Shown here one piece after another: positions 1-10,989 of a DNA stretch of 64,000 bases. Numbering within the stretch: the stretch's first letter is position 1; every line of letters starts with the position of its first letter. The translations under genes were made by a program, and so were the position numbers. The stretch is taken from contig ML058577.1 of NCBI GenBank assembly GCA_003013855.2, positions 1,116,001 through 1,180,000 on the forward strand, written 5' to 3'. This stretch comes from Liriodendron chinense. Taxonomy: Eukaryota; Streptophyta; Magnoliopsida; Magnoliales; Magnoliaceae. Under the pieces are notes generated by a model that was given only the letters and a program-made list of their open reading frames with translations, did not search any database and was not told the origin of the DNA.

Positions 1-540
1 GATACAATGAACTCTCAATTCGAATTTTAACATAAAAATTTGCACATTTAAGTGTTAAACAGATCTCTAGTTATAACACCCATATGCCTTCAAGTACGTC
101 CAGAAAAAACGCAGTAAGAGGTCAGATCTGAGAGTACTGAACAGAGGATGGCTTGATCAGGGAAATGGATATAATCATCGATACTTCTGGATTATGATAC
201 CCAGGATATATAGCAATTGAAGGGTCATGGTGTTTTTTCTGGAGAGACTCATGTGCCTCTTGAAGACATCCACACCCTTTCATATACAAGAGACATTCTG
301 CCATGAAAGGACATGACCCTTTCTCTTGTGGCAGTTATTTCTGTATCCTTTTAGACAAAAACGGTTATGCAACAGTCCAAAACTGTTGTCATGTGGAATC
401 CAGATCATAGTCAGCATAACTGCCGCCACATGTATGACACGTGGCACAAATGTCACATGTACAGAATGTCTTAGTCACTCTCTTAATCAATCTCTGACCT
501 AACCCAGGTTCACTCCTTATTGCACCTAGTGCCAAAAAGG
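1..540. other. Unassigned AT-rich flank
   Basis: I see no convincing gene or repeat boundary here. The stretch ends in TTAGC (541-545), which is the left copy of the target duplication of the next element. Confidence 0.5.
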
Positions 541-545
541 TTAGC
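541..545. repeat. Target-site duplication TTAGC (left)
   Basis: Perfect match to 4769-4773; it brackets the TG...CA unit 546-4768. Confidence 0.8.
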
Positions 546-964
546 TGTAAGACCCATACCCTTGTTTGCCCTCCTTACGCTTAATTTTCGGTGCCGGTAC
601 GTCCCGGACGGATCAGATTAGCGAGCCTTGACCGCGACCTTGTTTTAGTACCGCATCGACCCAAGACCTATACCTCGGCGACCGCGTAGGCGCTGCGATT
701 CCAACGCCGCGCGGCACGCCCCATTGCGATACTCGGTGTGAAAGTTATGATCGATTGCGTAATTCGAGATGGGCCGCACAACGTGCGTGTGTCGTGGGCC
801 CCACTTTCACAAATTCCAAGATATGTCACATCAATCAAATCCATCATCATCACCTCACCCATACCTCTACCCATACCCCTACCCTACACACCCCATACCC
901 CCCATCCCTCTCTCCTCCCAAAGTCAACTATAGCCCATACCTCCCACACCCCCTCCCATACACC

Positions 965-1165
965 ATCATCACTCCCCATGATTCCCTCTCTCTCTCTCTC
1001 TTCCCTCATACAATACCATACGTAGGGGGAGAGGAGGCTTCCTCACTTCCCATTTTGCAAGAGAGAGAGAGGAGAGAGAAAGAGAGAGAGATTTGAGAAA
1101 GGAGAGAGAAAGAGGAAGATTTGAGAGAAGAGAGAGATTTGGAGGGAGATCTAGGATTTGAGGGT
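965..1165. repeat. CT/GA-rich low-complexity tract
   Basis: A CT-rich run near 985-1010 is followed by a GA-rich run from about 1030 to 1150, within the solo LTR. Reading frames here are composition artefacts. Confidence 0.7.
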
Positions 1166-1337
1166 GGTAATCCAAGCTTAGAGGACCCCAACCGTCCATC
1201 CTTTGAGGTGAGTGCAAGGGGTACATAAATCCCCCATTTTCTTTTTTCCTTTCATTTTTCCTTTTCTTTTGGGCCCACCTAGTGGTAGACAACCTGATGG
1301 ATGGATTGGATCATCCATGAATGGGCCCCACCTTCCT

Positions 1338-1400
1338 ACTATAATAATAATAATTATTATTATTATTATTATAAAAAAAAAGAAAGAAAGAGAGAGAGAA
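1338..1400. repeat. ATA/ATT microsatellite followed by an A/G-rich tract
   Basis: Alternating AAT/ATT triplets run from about 1340 to 1371 and are followed by an A-rich and then GA-rich stretch. Confidence 0.7.
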
Positions 1401-2745
1401 GGACTGCCGCTGGACAGCCAGCGTCCAGGGGACGGTGCTGCCCAGCAAGGGCAGCCGGTCGGCGAGGAACAGGCCCCCACATGTGGGACCCACCTTGATG
1501 TATGTATTAGATCCATGCCGTCCGTCTATTTCTCCAGCCCATTTTAGGGCTGGGCGCCAAACATGAAGAAGATCCAGATCTCAGGTGGACCACACCATAG
1601 AAAACAGTGGGCTGATGAAGCCTACTGTCGGAGTTTCTTGGGCCCACCGTGATGTTTGTGGACCACATTACCTGCCCAATATTGGGCTTGTTAGGACCCC
1701 AATGAGCTGGGGGACATGATGAACGGGGTGGATCGTCCCTAAGTGAGCCCCACTCGATATGAACACAGAAAAAGAAAAAAGAAAAAAAAAGGAAAAAAAA
1801 ATACCAAAAGGGCACTGGACATCCAGCGTCTGGACGTTCTGACGCTGGAACGTCCAGCGTCACCTTGGACGTTGTATTGGGTCCCCACTCGTGGGACCCA
1901 CCTTGATGTTTGTGTTCCATCCACGCCGTCCATCGGTTTTCCCGGATCATTTTAGGGCCAGGGCCCAAAGATGAGCCAGATCGAAATCTTCAGTGGATCG
2001 CACCGCTTGAAACAGTGGGAACAATATTCCTACTGTCAGAAATCTTTTGGCCCACCTTACTGTTTCTGGACTGATTTAGATACCTAATATTGGGCTTGTT
2101 GGGTCCCCCATGAGATGGGGGACCTGATGAACGGAGTGGATCAGTCCCATGTGGGCCCCACTTGATTTAACCGCAGAAAAACAAAAAAAAAAGAAAAGAA
2201 GAAGAAAACGGAAAGAGAGTCAGCGTCGCTGACGCTGGGCGTACCAGCGTCCTGGCACGCTGGCTCGGCCAGCAGGTGGCCCACTTGTGGGTCCCACCAT
2301 GATGCATGTGCTGTATCCACACCGTCCATCCAGTTGGGGAGATCATTTTAGGGCATGACCCCAAGAATGAGTCAGATCCAAGTCCCGAGGGGGCCCCACC
2401 ACAGAAATCAGTAGGGACAGTGGCCCTACCATTGAAACCTTCTTATGGCCCACCATGATTGTTTATTTGAGATCCAACCTGTTCATAAGTTCACACATAC
2501 ATGAAGGAAGGGACAACGAAAATATCAGCTTGATCGGGAACTCCTGTGGGCCCCACTTATTAAATAAATAAATAATATATATATATATATATAAAAAAAT
2601 GCTGCTGCTGGACAGAGCGTCCAGGGGACGCTGCTGCCCAGCAGCTTGTCTATATGGGCATTGGTAATGGGCCCCACTCCTTGGGCCCACCTAGAATGTA
2701 TATGCTGTACCTATCCCGTCCATATGTTTTTCCAGCTCATTTTAG
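1378..2745 (+). repeat. Four tandem units of about 400 bp inside the solo LTR
   Basis: Each unit has an A-rich tract, a GC-rich inverted motif around 'CCAGCGTCC', and then a block opening 'GGGACCCACCTTGATG' with 'CCGTCCATC', 'CATTTTAGGGC' and 'CAGTGGG'. The GC-rich motifs start near 1403, 1809, 2218 and 2600, a period of roughly 380-410 bp. The last unit is shorter and grades into a second array. Confidence 0.7.
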
Positions 2746-3120
2746 TGGGCTATGCCACGGGTCAACAGTGGGAATAATGATCTCTACCGTTGAAACCTTC
2801 CCAGCCCTACAGTGATGTTTAATTGTCATTCAACCTATTTCATAAGTGGCCGAGCCTAAAAAATCTTAGCATATCCAAATGACAAGTGGGCCATGCCATG
2901 GGACAACAGTGGGAATAATAATCTCCACCATTGAAACCTTCCTAGACCTGCAATGATGTTTATTTGTCACCCAACCTATCCATAAGTGGCTGGGCCCAAA
3001 ATTTAAGCATATCCTAATGTCAAGTGGACCATGCTATAGTGGGGATAATGATTTCCAACATTGATACCTTTCTAGGTTCTACAGTGATGTTTATTTGCCA
3101 TCCAATCTGTTCATAAGATC
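2745..3120 (+). repeat. Three tandem units of about 138 bp inside the solo LTR
   Basis: Units start at 'GGGC(C)ATGC(C)A' near 2748, 2888 and 3025. Each continues with 'AACAGTGGGAATAAT', 'TTGAAACCTT' and 'TGATGTTTATTTG'. They are diverged copies of part of the 400-bp unit upstream. Confidence 0.65.
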
Positions 3121-4768
3121 ACATGGACATGGACGAAAGAGAAAACACAAATATCGGTTTTATTCATGATGCCTATCTATTTTTCTATATTATTTTGGAT
3201 ACGGCCCCAAAAATGAGGCAAATTCAGATGTTAGATGGACCACACCCGTAGGGAATAGTGGTCATTGATGTCCACCATGGTTTCTTCTTGATGTATATGT
3301 TTTATCCATGCCGTACACATATTTTGGCGGCCTATCTTGTATGTGCAGGCCCAAGTATGGGGCCGATGTAGTCTTAAGTGGGCTATGCTACGAAGACCTT
3401 TACATTTCCAATGGGACCCACAGTCCGGGTCCCACTCTCTTTAGATATATATATATTGGGCCTTTTAAGGCCAATGTTACATGATATGTTGGTAACATGC
3501 TAGTATGATTAGCTTAATATGTCACACTGATAACATGATTAGTATAATGAATACCATGCTCATTCATATGCCCATATGCATCATTTGTATGCCTGTTATG
3601 GATCATGATTAACCATAGCATATACTAGTTGGCTTGTTATACTTAGGGGACCCGTGCGAGACAGGGTCACCCCACATGATTGCGCAGTATGCGTAAGTTG
3701 GTGCATGATTTGGATTGTATGACTCATGCATTTCACATTGTGTATGTCACGATCGCTTTCACACCCTAGCAGCATCAGGGTGATGGCCACCATAGTCACA
3801 TCATGGTTGGCAGTATTGGACACCGAAAACTTGTTCTAGTACGTGGGCGCTATGGATGTCCTTGGGTGAAAGTCCCTAAACCCTGTGATACCAGTAGGAT
3901 GCTCCAACGTCGAGACCGAGTGGATAACATGAGCGCCCGTGTGCCAAATACCAATAGGCCGCGTCTCCCACTGTGTCGAGGTCGGTTGGAAAGGGGTGTG
4001 ACCTTATCCGCCCGGGTGAAGTGGGCTGTAAGCTAGGTCGAGTCTGACCAACTCATGGAATGGGTCCGCTATCGGCGAGCCGGGTGGGCATTGGCATACC
4101 ACTGACGAGGCGGATAGTGAGGTCTTTTCTACTCGTTTGGTTACGCGCGCGATGTGCGGCGGCCAATATTAGAGTATATTAGACCCCGGTGATGTCCCAG
4201 ATGAGAACTATTTTGATATATGGATCAGTTGAGGATTGACATGTTTGCATTGCATCTCTAGCATGTAACACTCGGCCATGTAGGCCCTTGCATCGCATAG
4301 CCTTGGGATGGCTAATAGCATTCATAAACTTGGTAACTTAGCCCTCTACTGCTTTCGCTTACTCTGATATCTGCATACTTGTCATATGCATCACATGTGC
4401 ACACACGCACTCTACTGGGCTTCGTAGGAAGCTCATGCGTGTTTGTTTACATTGCAGGTACTAGAGCCTATCAGCAGCATTGAGGGCGGTTCATGTACCT
4501 GATATTTTGGACTTCTACTTTATGTTGTATTTCCCTTTCCAATATTGTACTCAACAAACTTTTAGTGGATATTTGATGATGTTTATGGTTTTGTTTATGC
4601 TCCTGTACAAAAAAAAATTTACCCTGAAAATCCTCCTGGTAGGATCCCAGGATCGGAACCTGGCACATGAGAGCTAGGAGCCGAGAATGGGGTACTACGG
4701 AGGCTGTTGGCACCAAGGTCGGCGATCGGGAATTTAGTGAGCCTGGTCCCCGGGTTTAGGGCGTGACA

Positions 4769-4773
4769 TTAGC
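4769..4773. repeat. Target-site duplication TTAGC (right)
   Basis: Right partner of 541-545, directly after GTGACA. Confidence 0.8.
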
Positions 4774-4779
4774 TCCTTG

Positions 4780-4945
4780 CGACGATGCGTACGTGCTTTG
4801 TGCAAAGTGCGCCTAATAAAGCGCTCAAGCAGCCCTAGCCACGCACGCGTGCGCGGACGGTGCTTCGCACTGTCCTTGTGGAGATTCAAACCTTGGTTCC
4901 AATAGCAAAACCCCCTCCTCTTACCAACTGGCTATTTAAACTATT
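4780..4945 (-). mobile_element. Possible tRNA-derived SINE fragment
   Basis: Read on the minus strand, 4932-4918 resembles a pol III A box (GCCAGTTGGTAAGAG) and 4892-4881 a B box (GGTTTGAATCTC), spaced as in a tRNA head. No poly-A tail or target duplication is visible. The end is cut close to the solo-LTR border, so this may be only a SINE head or a tRNA-like coincidence. Confidence 0.35.
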
Positions 4946-6629
4946 ATGGAAAGTTTTAATAATAAGTATATTTATGTACTTATTAAAATAAACTTTTATT
5001 TTTGAAATTAATTTTTTTTATTATTTAAAAAAAAAACACAACACACTTAGGCAGCTTTAGGTTAATGTTTATCTTATCTTTTCTTTTCTTTTTAAATCTT
5101 TTCCTTTTAGTCAGTTTTCTGTTCTTATGAGTGCCCTGCTAATAAGATACAGCTAGACCCAGTCAAAGCAATTATGTAACAGACCCACCGATCTCTTGTT
5201 TCACATATGATTGGATGATTTTTTTTTTTTTTTAAATGGTAGCAAACGGGCCATTAAATTTTCCTTGGATCTTCTTGTTTCTTATAAAAGTCTTAAGGTC
5301 AATTAATGAATCCAAGTAACAGCTGCTCTCCTTTTGGACAAAACTCTCTCGTCAGCTTTTGCTCGTGTGGCTTCTTTGTTGGGTTTGAGCCCGAAGATAT
5401 TCCTGAGCAATGTCTTAGCATTCCTCTCTATTTTGGTCAGTTATAGGTTCCAATTCTCTCTAATATTCTAGATTGTATTTCATCCAATATTGAGGGATGG
5501 AAAGGAAAGCTTTTGTCCTTTGGAGTAAGATCATGTTCTCGCTAGTCTTCTCATTTTATTAGTGGTAACTGAACTCCACCAAAATTTGTACTTTTGAATA
5601 TTGAGCAGAAGTGAAATACTTTTCCTTGAGAGAGTGATCATGGGACTCAGATTTGGTAGTGGGACTCAGATTTGGTAGTGACCCCTCAGTACCTAAGTCA
5701 ATACTAGATAGTGTTGGTCGGTGCTCTATGGACCTCACAATGATGCATGTGTTTAATCCATGCCATTTTTCTAAAATAAGCCCAAAAATGAGATAGATCC
5801 AAATTTAAAGTGCACCACATCACAAGAAATAGTGGTAATCGAACACCCACTATTGAAAACTTCATAGGACCCATTGTAATGTTTATTTGCCATCCAACTT
5901 GTTAATTAGGACACAAACCTAGATGAAGGGAAAGCACAAATATCAGCTTGATCCAAAACTTTTGTGGCCCCCAAGAAATTTTAATGGTGTGTGAATGCCC
6001 CCGGCAGCACACAAAGATGCGGGTATGCTTTCACTTGGCTTTCTCTTTCTTTACTGCTCTAGTTTGGTTTGATTTGAATGTAGGAGTTGACTTAGAGGTA
6101 AAAGTATATTTGCTTTAGAGTCACTACTAGCTAAATGAAGCATGAAATTTACATATGGGTAGAGACTATAGAATTGCCTAAGGGTTGAGAAATCATAAAA
6201 TTCCCCAACTCAAGTGACTCCTGCAATTTGTCTACGACCATAGATTCCAGGTAAGGGCCTTAGTTGTAGAACATGTGTGGTCTCTACTTTATAAGATTTA
6301 AAATTTTTTTAAGAGATTGGGCATAATTTCAACATCAGTACATCTAGCTGTGCTTCGCATAGTTTAAGATTTCGAGCTAACAAAAAAAAAAACAAACAAA
6401 CAAACACCTAGCCTTAGTTCACAGGGTTTAAGACTCGAGGTAGTCAAACAAAATGAAAAAAAAGAAGGTCGATAAGAGAGAGAATCGTAGAAATAACATA
6501 AAACATAGGGGTATGTGTGTGTGTACTGTTGATGTGTATAGAATATGTGAACTGTAATGCAAGTTTATTTGAGATATGAAAAGGAGAAGGTGAAACCTAA
6601 CACCCTTTTCTGTAAAAAAAAAAAAGATA
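4946..6629. other. No gene; fold-back half element and A/T-rich sequence
   Basis: About 5725-5990 is a one-armed, decayed copy of the window's fold-back family ('TGATGCATGTGTTTAATCC' ... 'TTTTAATGG'). A short tandem duplication of 'TGGGACTCAGATTTGGTAG' lies at about 5640-5680. I see no supported coding sequence elsewhere. Confidence 0.5.
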
Positions 6630-6906
6630 GTCGGATGTAGAGGTGGCAATGGGTCGGGCCGGGTCAGGTTCGGGTCAGGTCAAGTTCGGGTCAGGTCATT
6701 TCCACCTCAACCCTAACCCGACCCAAATTGAATTTGGGTTGGATTTTCCTAACCCTTACCCAACCCAAATTAAACCGGGCCGGGTCGGGTTGACCCACAT
6801 TTTAATGGAACTAACTAATTTGTAAATTAAACTATAAATGCATATGACACTAGCATTCAATTGAAAACCAAACCATCTATGTTTATGTTTAATAGGTGTG
6901 TGTGTG

Positions 6907-6935
6907 TGGGGGGGGGGGGGGGGGGGGGGGGGGGG
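6907..6935 (+). repeat. Poly-G run of about 28 bases
   Basis: An uninterrupted G tract follows (GT)n at the left border of the nested MITE. Its exact length may be a sequencing or assembly artefact. Confidence 0.8.
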
Positions 6936-7459
6936 AATGGTACTATGAGGTCGACCTCATGAGAACTTTCCATGAGGTTGGGCTGTGTGGGCCCCACCAT
7001 GATGTGTGTCAAACATTTACTCCATCAATCAGATGCAACATTTCATGGTGGGCCACGGGCTTAAAAATCACGTCAATCCATGACTTAGATGGGCCACACC
7101 ACAGACAAAAGTTGAGAGGGGTAATCCTCCCATTAAAACCTTCATGATCATTTATTTGGCCCACTGAGATGTGGTTCACAAATCCAGCCCATCCATTGTA
7201 TGTGTCCCACTTGGATGAGGGGTCAGACCAAGTTTTAGCCGCATCCAAAACCCAGTTGGGCCCCACCAAGTGCTTTTAGATGTTTTAGGCGTGTCTTCAC
7301 ATGGTTTTAGATGGTATGGCCCACCTGAGTTCTGTATACGACTGATTTTTTGGATATCCCATGACCTAAATGGGAACCATCAAATGCACGATGTTGATGT
7401 CTGACATGTGGGGCCCACATAGCTCTTCCCATGAGGTCGACCTCATAGTACCAATTCCC
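6933..7459. mobile_element. Fold-back MITE with GAGGTCGACCTC ends
   Basis: The left end reads GGGAATGGTACTATGAGG and the reverse complement of the right end reads GGGAATTGGTACTATGAGG, so the terminal inverted repeats match over about 30 bp. Each arm contains the palindrome GAGGTCGACCTC. The interior has the 'GGGCCCCACCATGATG' motif of the window-wide fold-back family. It is nested in the hAT-like element. Confidence 0.7.
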
Positions 7460-7931
7460 TATATATATAAATCAAGGCTTTTTTAATAGAGTATTTCTAT
7501 TATGCAAATATCGAAAGAGAAAAATAAATGGATATAATGGAATGCATATTTAAAGCATACTTAGAGTAATGAGATGATGCTTCAGACACGTCGATTAAGT
7601 TTATTGAATTGATAGACATGTGGACTGTTCTCGGCAAGGTATGTGAGAGAAAAAAAACTACGTATTATTTAACTAATAAGAAAATCAGTATATAATAATC
7701 TTAGGGCCCACCGTAATGTTTATTAAATTGACAAACATGTGGATTGTTTCCAACTAGGTATGTGAGAAAAAAAAATATGTATTATTTAACTAATAAGAAA
7801 ATCAATATATAATAGTCTACTTAACCCCTATATGATTCGGGTCGGGTCGGTCGGGTCACCTTTAACCCTAACCTGACCCATAAAAATCCGGGTCGGGTCG
7901 GGTCAACCCAAAAATTAAATTCGGGTCAAAT

Positions 7932-8151
7932 TTTCCAACCCTAAACTAGAAAAATTCGGGTCAGGTCGGGTCGGGTTAGCGGGTCGGGTCGAATTTTGCC
8001 AGGTCTAGTCGGATGTCTCTGATTTCAACCCTACTTTTTTATTTCCAACCCTAAACTAGAAAAATTCGGGTCGTGTCGGGTCGGGTTAGCGGGTCGGGTC
8101 GAATTTTGCCAGGTCTAGTCGGATGTCTCTGATTTCAACCCTACTTTTTTA
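7932..8151 (+). repeat. Direct tandem duplication, 2 x 110 bp
   Basis: 7932-8041 and 8042-8151 are nearly identical, starting 'TTTCCAACCCTAAACTAG'. The unit contains the hAT right end, its 8-bp duplication and some flank, so GTCGGATG appears a third time near 8118. Confidence 0.8.
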
Positions 8152-9114
8152 ACTTCAGTATTTTCTTTAGCTTCAAATGATTCACACCTTAGTTGGACAG
8201 AGTGGCCTTGCAATGAGAGCTTTTCGAAGACCACGGAGGATCAGGTAAGTTTAAACCTATATAGCTTAAGTAAGTGACGACACATTGCGGCTACGACTAA
8301 GCTTGAGAATCAGCTCCTGAGTAACTCTTCAACAAAGATTAAACCTTCCCACAACCTTTGCCTTCTCACGTACTCCATCCTCATTGCTCATATATAGCAA
8401 GCCCTTAAATAGGCTTGAAAAAATTTAATAACAACCCTTTATGAGCCGTTTTTAAGTATTCACTTTTTTTTTACCCAGTGTAGTGCGGCTTGCAAGGCTT
8501 CTGCAAAGGGGGTAGAAACTTCAAACTTTTCCTAATGAGTCATTTTTTAGAAAAATCCCTTCTCATAGCTTTAGGAATTCGATGCCCATTGCGATGTTTT
8601 GGAGCTATGGTACTGTTCCTTGACAGCCAATTAGATTTGGTGATTGTTTCTGACATATCTCAGGGATCCCTTAGCTGTATTTTTGTACAGTATTGGTGTC
8701 ATTGGAGTCAAGGAAAATGTGGTCCGATTGGTTTGTTTTAGCCGAGTGGTCAAGATCGAGCCAAGCAGACTTTTAGTTTTGTCGATCCATTCCATTAATC
8801 ATTTTCGAGTCGCATTGATGGCTTCTCTGAGCTTTCCTTTTGGGCCTTTTGGGGTCCTAGGGTCAGCTCGGGAGCGTCTTTATCAACATGTTGCACGTTT
8901 GACTGTCCTAGAGACGAAGACGATTGTGCAAGAAAATGGGTCAATGGGCCTTCTAATCGGCAGATTCAGTCCATCAGCTACCTCCGAAATCCATCACAAG
9001 CCATACCCTGTCCAATTTGTACGGCCATATTTGCGAGTATTAAGCCGTGTTACACTTTTGATCGCCGGTAGTACTGAAGTAGAGAGTAGTTTGATTATGT
9101 TTAGGGTATGGTGT
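8152..9114. other. No supported gene
   Basis: A plus-strand open frame (8644-9165, 173 codons) is present, but I recognise no domain and the region is repeat-rich. I treat it as non-coding. Confidence 0.4.
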
Positions 9115-9285
9115 CTACACGGTGGCGTTCATTCACCACTATTTCTAGTGATGTGGTCCACATGAGATTTGGATTTGCCTAATTTTTTGTCTGACAGATG
9201 CTCCAAAAATGAGCTGGCAAAATCGATGAGTGGCCTGAATATAAACACATACATCAGGGTGGAGCCATAGAGCACCGACTAGTAC
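9115..9285 (-). mobile_element. One-armed fold-back family copy
   Basis: It contains 'TGTGGTCCACATGAGATTTGG', 'AAAAATGAGCTGGCAAAAT' and 'ACATACATCAGGGTGGAGCC', the right half of the fold-back consensus. The left arm is missing. Confidence 0.5.
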
Positions 9286-9429
9286 CAACATCAATAATGG
9301 TGGGGTCATTTCAGCATCCCAGTCCGTGATTATGATCCTCATCATCATTAGATAAGATGGGAAATATTTGTAGGACCTTTTTTTTTTCATTTGTCTTTAG
9401 AAATCCGTTGGCATCTCCATATTTCAAAA

Positions 9430-9722
9430 TGTCACGAGGCGACACCTCTGTCAGTCTTGAGACCGAATGTGGCATGCTAAGGAGTTTATTCTTCGGATTA
9501 CTCAGTTTGTCTAATTGATTTGGGTGATAGGGTCAGCTAGCCCATTCCATTTGGAGGGAATTCGGCTTGTCTTTCATGTGACTAGATTCCTATTTTGGAT
9601 TCGCTCAATCTATGATTGCAATCTGCTTTCTTTTTATGAGAGCATGTGATGGGTCTTCTCGTCGGAATCTCCCGGGGTGGACAGGGATTGCATACTGACA
9701 CTGCCACTAGCGACTCGCTACC
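9430..9722 (+). repeat. Dispersed duplication, copy 1
   Basis: It shares 'GAATGTGGCAT', 'TTTGGATTCGCTC' and 'TTTTTATGAGAGCATGTG' in the same order with 11885-12420. The match ends in the same 'GATTGCATACTG' fold-back border. Confidence 0.6.
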
Positions 9723-9734
9723 GGATGGTGCTCC

Positions 9735-10147
9735 ATGGGCCCCCACCATGATGTATGTTTTTTATCCATGCAATCCATCCATTTTTGCCATAGCATTTTA
9801 GGGCATGAGGCCAAAAATGAAGTAAATCCAAGTCTTAGGTGGGCACATCATAGGAAACAGTAGAGATTGAATGTCCCAACATTAAAAACTTCTTTTTGAT
9901 CAGGCTAATATTCTTTTTCCCTTTATTCAAGTCTGTGTGACCTATGGTTGTATAGCAAATCAACATTAGAGTGGGCCTTAGAAAGTTTTAATTGGTGGGT
10001 GTTCAATAACCATTATTTTCCTGTGGGTTGATCCACCTAAGATTTGGATATGCTTCATTTTAATGCTCATGCCCTAAAATATATGATCCAAAATGGATAG
10101 ACAGCTTACATGAAATACATATATCATTGTGGGGTTCATAGAGCATT
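9735..10147. mobile_element. Fold-back MITE
   Basis: The left arm opens 'CCACCATGATGTATG' with 'CCATCCATTTT'. The right arm ends 'ATGGATAGACAG ... ATATATCATTGTGGGG', its reverse complement. The loop region is near 9900-9960. The outer border is 'GATTGCATACTGACA'. Confidence 0.65.
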
Positions 10148-10217
10148 GTATAGTAGCAACATGGCCACTACCTGCATCAGTATACTGGATTGCATACTGA
10201 CAGTACTTAGCTAATGA

Positions 10218-10530
10218 GTGGTTCTCTGTCAAGCCCCACCATGATGTATGCTTTTTTTTTCCATAGGTGTCCATCCATTTTGCTAGCTCATTTTAGGACG
10301 TAGCCTAAAAGTGTGGCATATCCAAATTCGACCACAACTCAAGAAACTATAGTCATCAAACACCCAACATTAAAGAGTTTTTGGGACCACAAAAGTTTTT
10401 GATCAAGCTAATATTTGTGCTTCTGAGATTTAGCATCTACCATATTTTTAACTCATGCCCTAAAATCTGATAAATGGATGGACAACATGAATATAACACA
10501 TAAATCATGGTGGGGCCCATGGAGCCCGGC
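10218..10530. mobile_element. Fold-back MITE
   Basis: The left arm 'GCCCCACCATGATGTATGC' is mirrored by 'CATAAATCATGGTGGGGC' near 10500-10520. It is shorter than its neighbours because the centre is partly deleted. A further right-arm fragment lies at about 10560-10600. Confidence 0.6.
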
Positions 10531-10657
10531 CCAACTAGTAACCACATTGCAGCATAGTAAGCAAGTGGATATAACACATAAATCATGGTGGGCCCACACA
10601 GCCCTGACTAGTAGCAAGTGAGGGTGTTCTTCGGAGATGCGGATTGCGTCCAACTAG

Positions 10658-10957
10658 ATCCGTGTGGCGGGGCACTGTGATGTATCTGTTTGTCCAGGCC
10701 GTCTATACCTTTTCTAAGATCATGCTAAGGTATGAGCCCAAAAATAAGGCAGATCCAACGCTGTAGTGGACCGCACCAAATAGTAATTTTGGGTTGCATT
10801 AAATGCCCAGAGCATTAAATGCAAGAGTCATCTCTGGTCTGGTCCACTACAGCGTTGGATCTGCTTCAATTTTGGGCCCATGCCTTACCATGATCTTAGA
10901 AAAGGGATGGACGGCTTGGATAAACAAATACATCATGATGGGACTCTACACAGATTT
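10658..10957. mobile_element. Fold-back MITE with conserved arms
   Basis: The left arm contains 'GATGTATCTGTTTGTCC', 'TCTAAGATCATG' and 'GATCCAACGCTGTAGTGGA'. The right arm is the reverse complement, with 'TCCACTACAGCGTTGGATC' near 10842-10860. The loop centres on 'ATTAAATGCCCAGAGCATTAAAT'-type sequence at about 10798-10822. Confidence 0.75.
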
Positions 10958-10989
10958 GGTCGGACACTTTAAGGTCTGACGAGAGTCAA

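Larger units (their letters stand above)
546..4768 (+). mobile_element. Giant solo LTR, probably a Tekay/Del-type chromovirus LTR
   Basis: The unit begins TGTAAGACCC and ends GGGCGTGACA, so it has TG...CA ends. It is flanked by the perfect 5-bp direct repeat TTAGC at 541-545 and 4769-4773. No gag, protease, RT or integrase reading is visible between the ends, and no internal domain separates two LTR copies, so it reads as a solo LTR left by LTR-LTR recombination. The terminal motifs and the length (4223 bp) resemble the long LTRs of plant Tekay/Del gypsy elements; that lineage call is inference. A TATA-like run sits near 3446. The interior holds two sets of tandem repeats, listed separately. 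The alternative is a non-autonomous LARD-like element, but then two LTRs should be detectable and I do not see them. Confidence 0.8.
6638..8007 (+). mobile_element. hAT-like non-autonomous element with 8-bp target duplication
   Basis: The left end reads TAGAGGTGGCAA and the right end TTTTGCCAGGTCTA, imperfect inverted ends of hAT type. The 8-bp GTCGGATG flanks both sides (6630-6637 and 8008-8015), which is the hAT duplication length. Both ends carry repeats based on GGGTC/GGGTCGGGTC. There is no transposase frame. The middle is occupied by a nested fold-back MITE and AT-rich sequence. The right end was later tandemly duplicated. Confidence 0.75.

Noticed and set aside
755..1547. Several frames of about 100 codons near the window start
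   Set aside because: They are built on CT/GA and AAT microsatellites within the solo LTR.
4881..4932. Functional tRNA gene
   Set aside because: A- and B-box-like motifs exist, but no complete cloverleaf with acceptor stem could be drawn; a SINE fragment is more likely.
8644..9165. 173-codon plus-strand open frame
   Set aside because: I recognise no domain and see no splice structure. The 3' end runs into a fold-back MITE arm.
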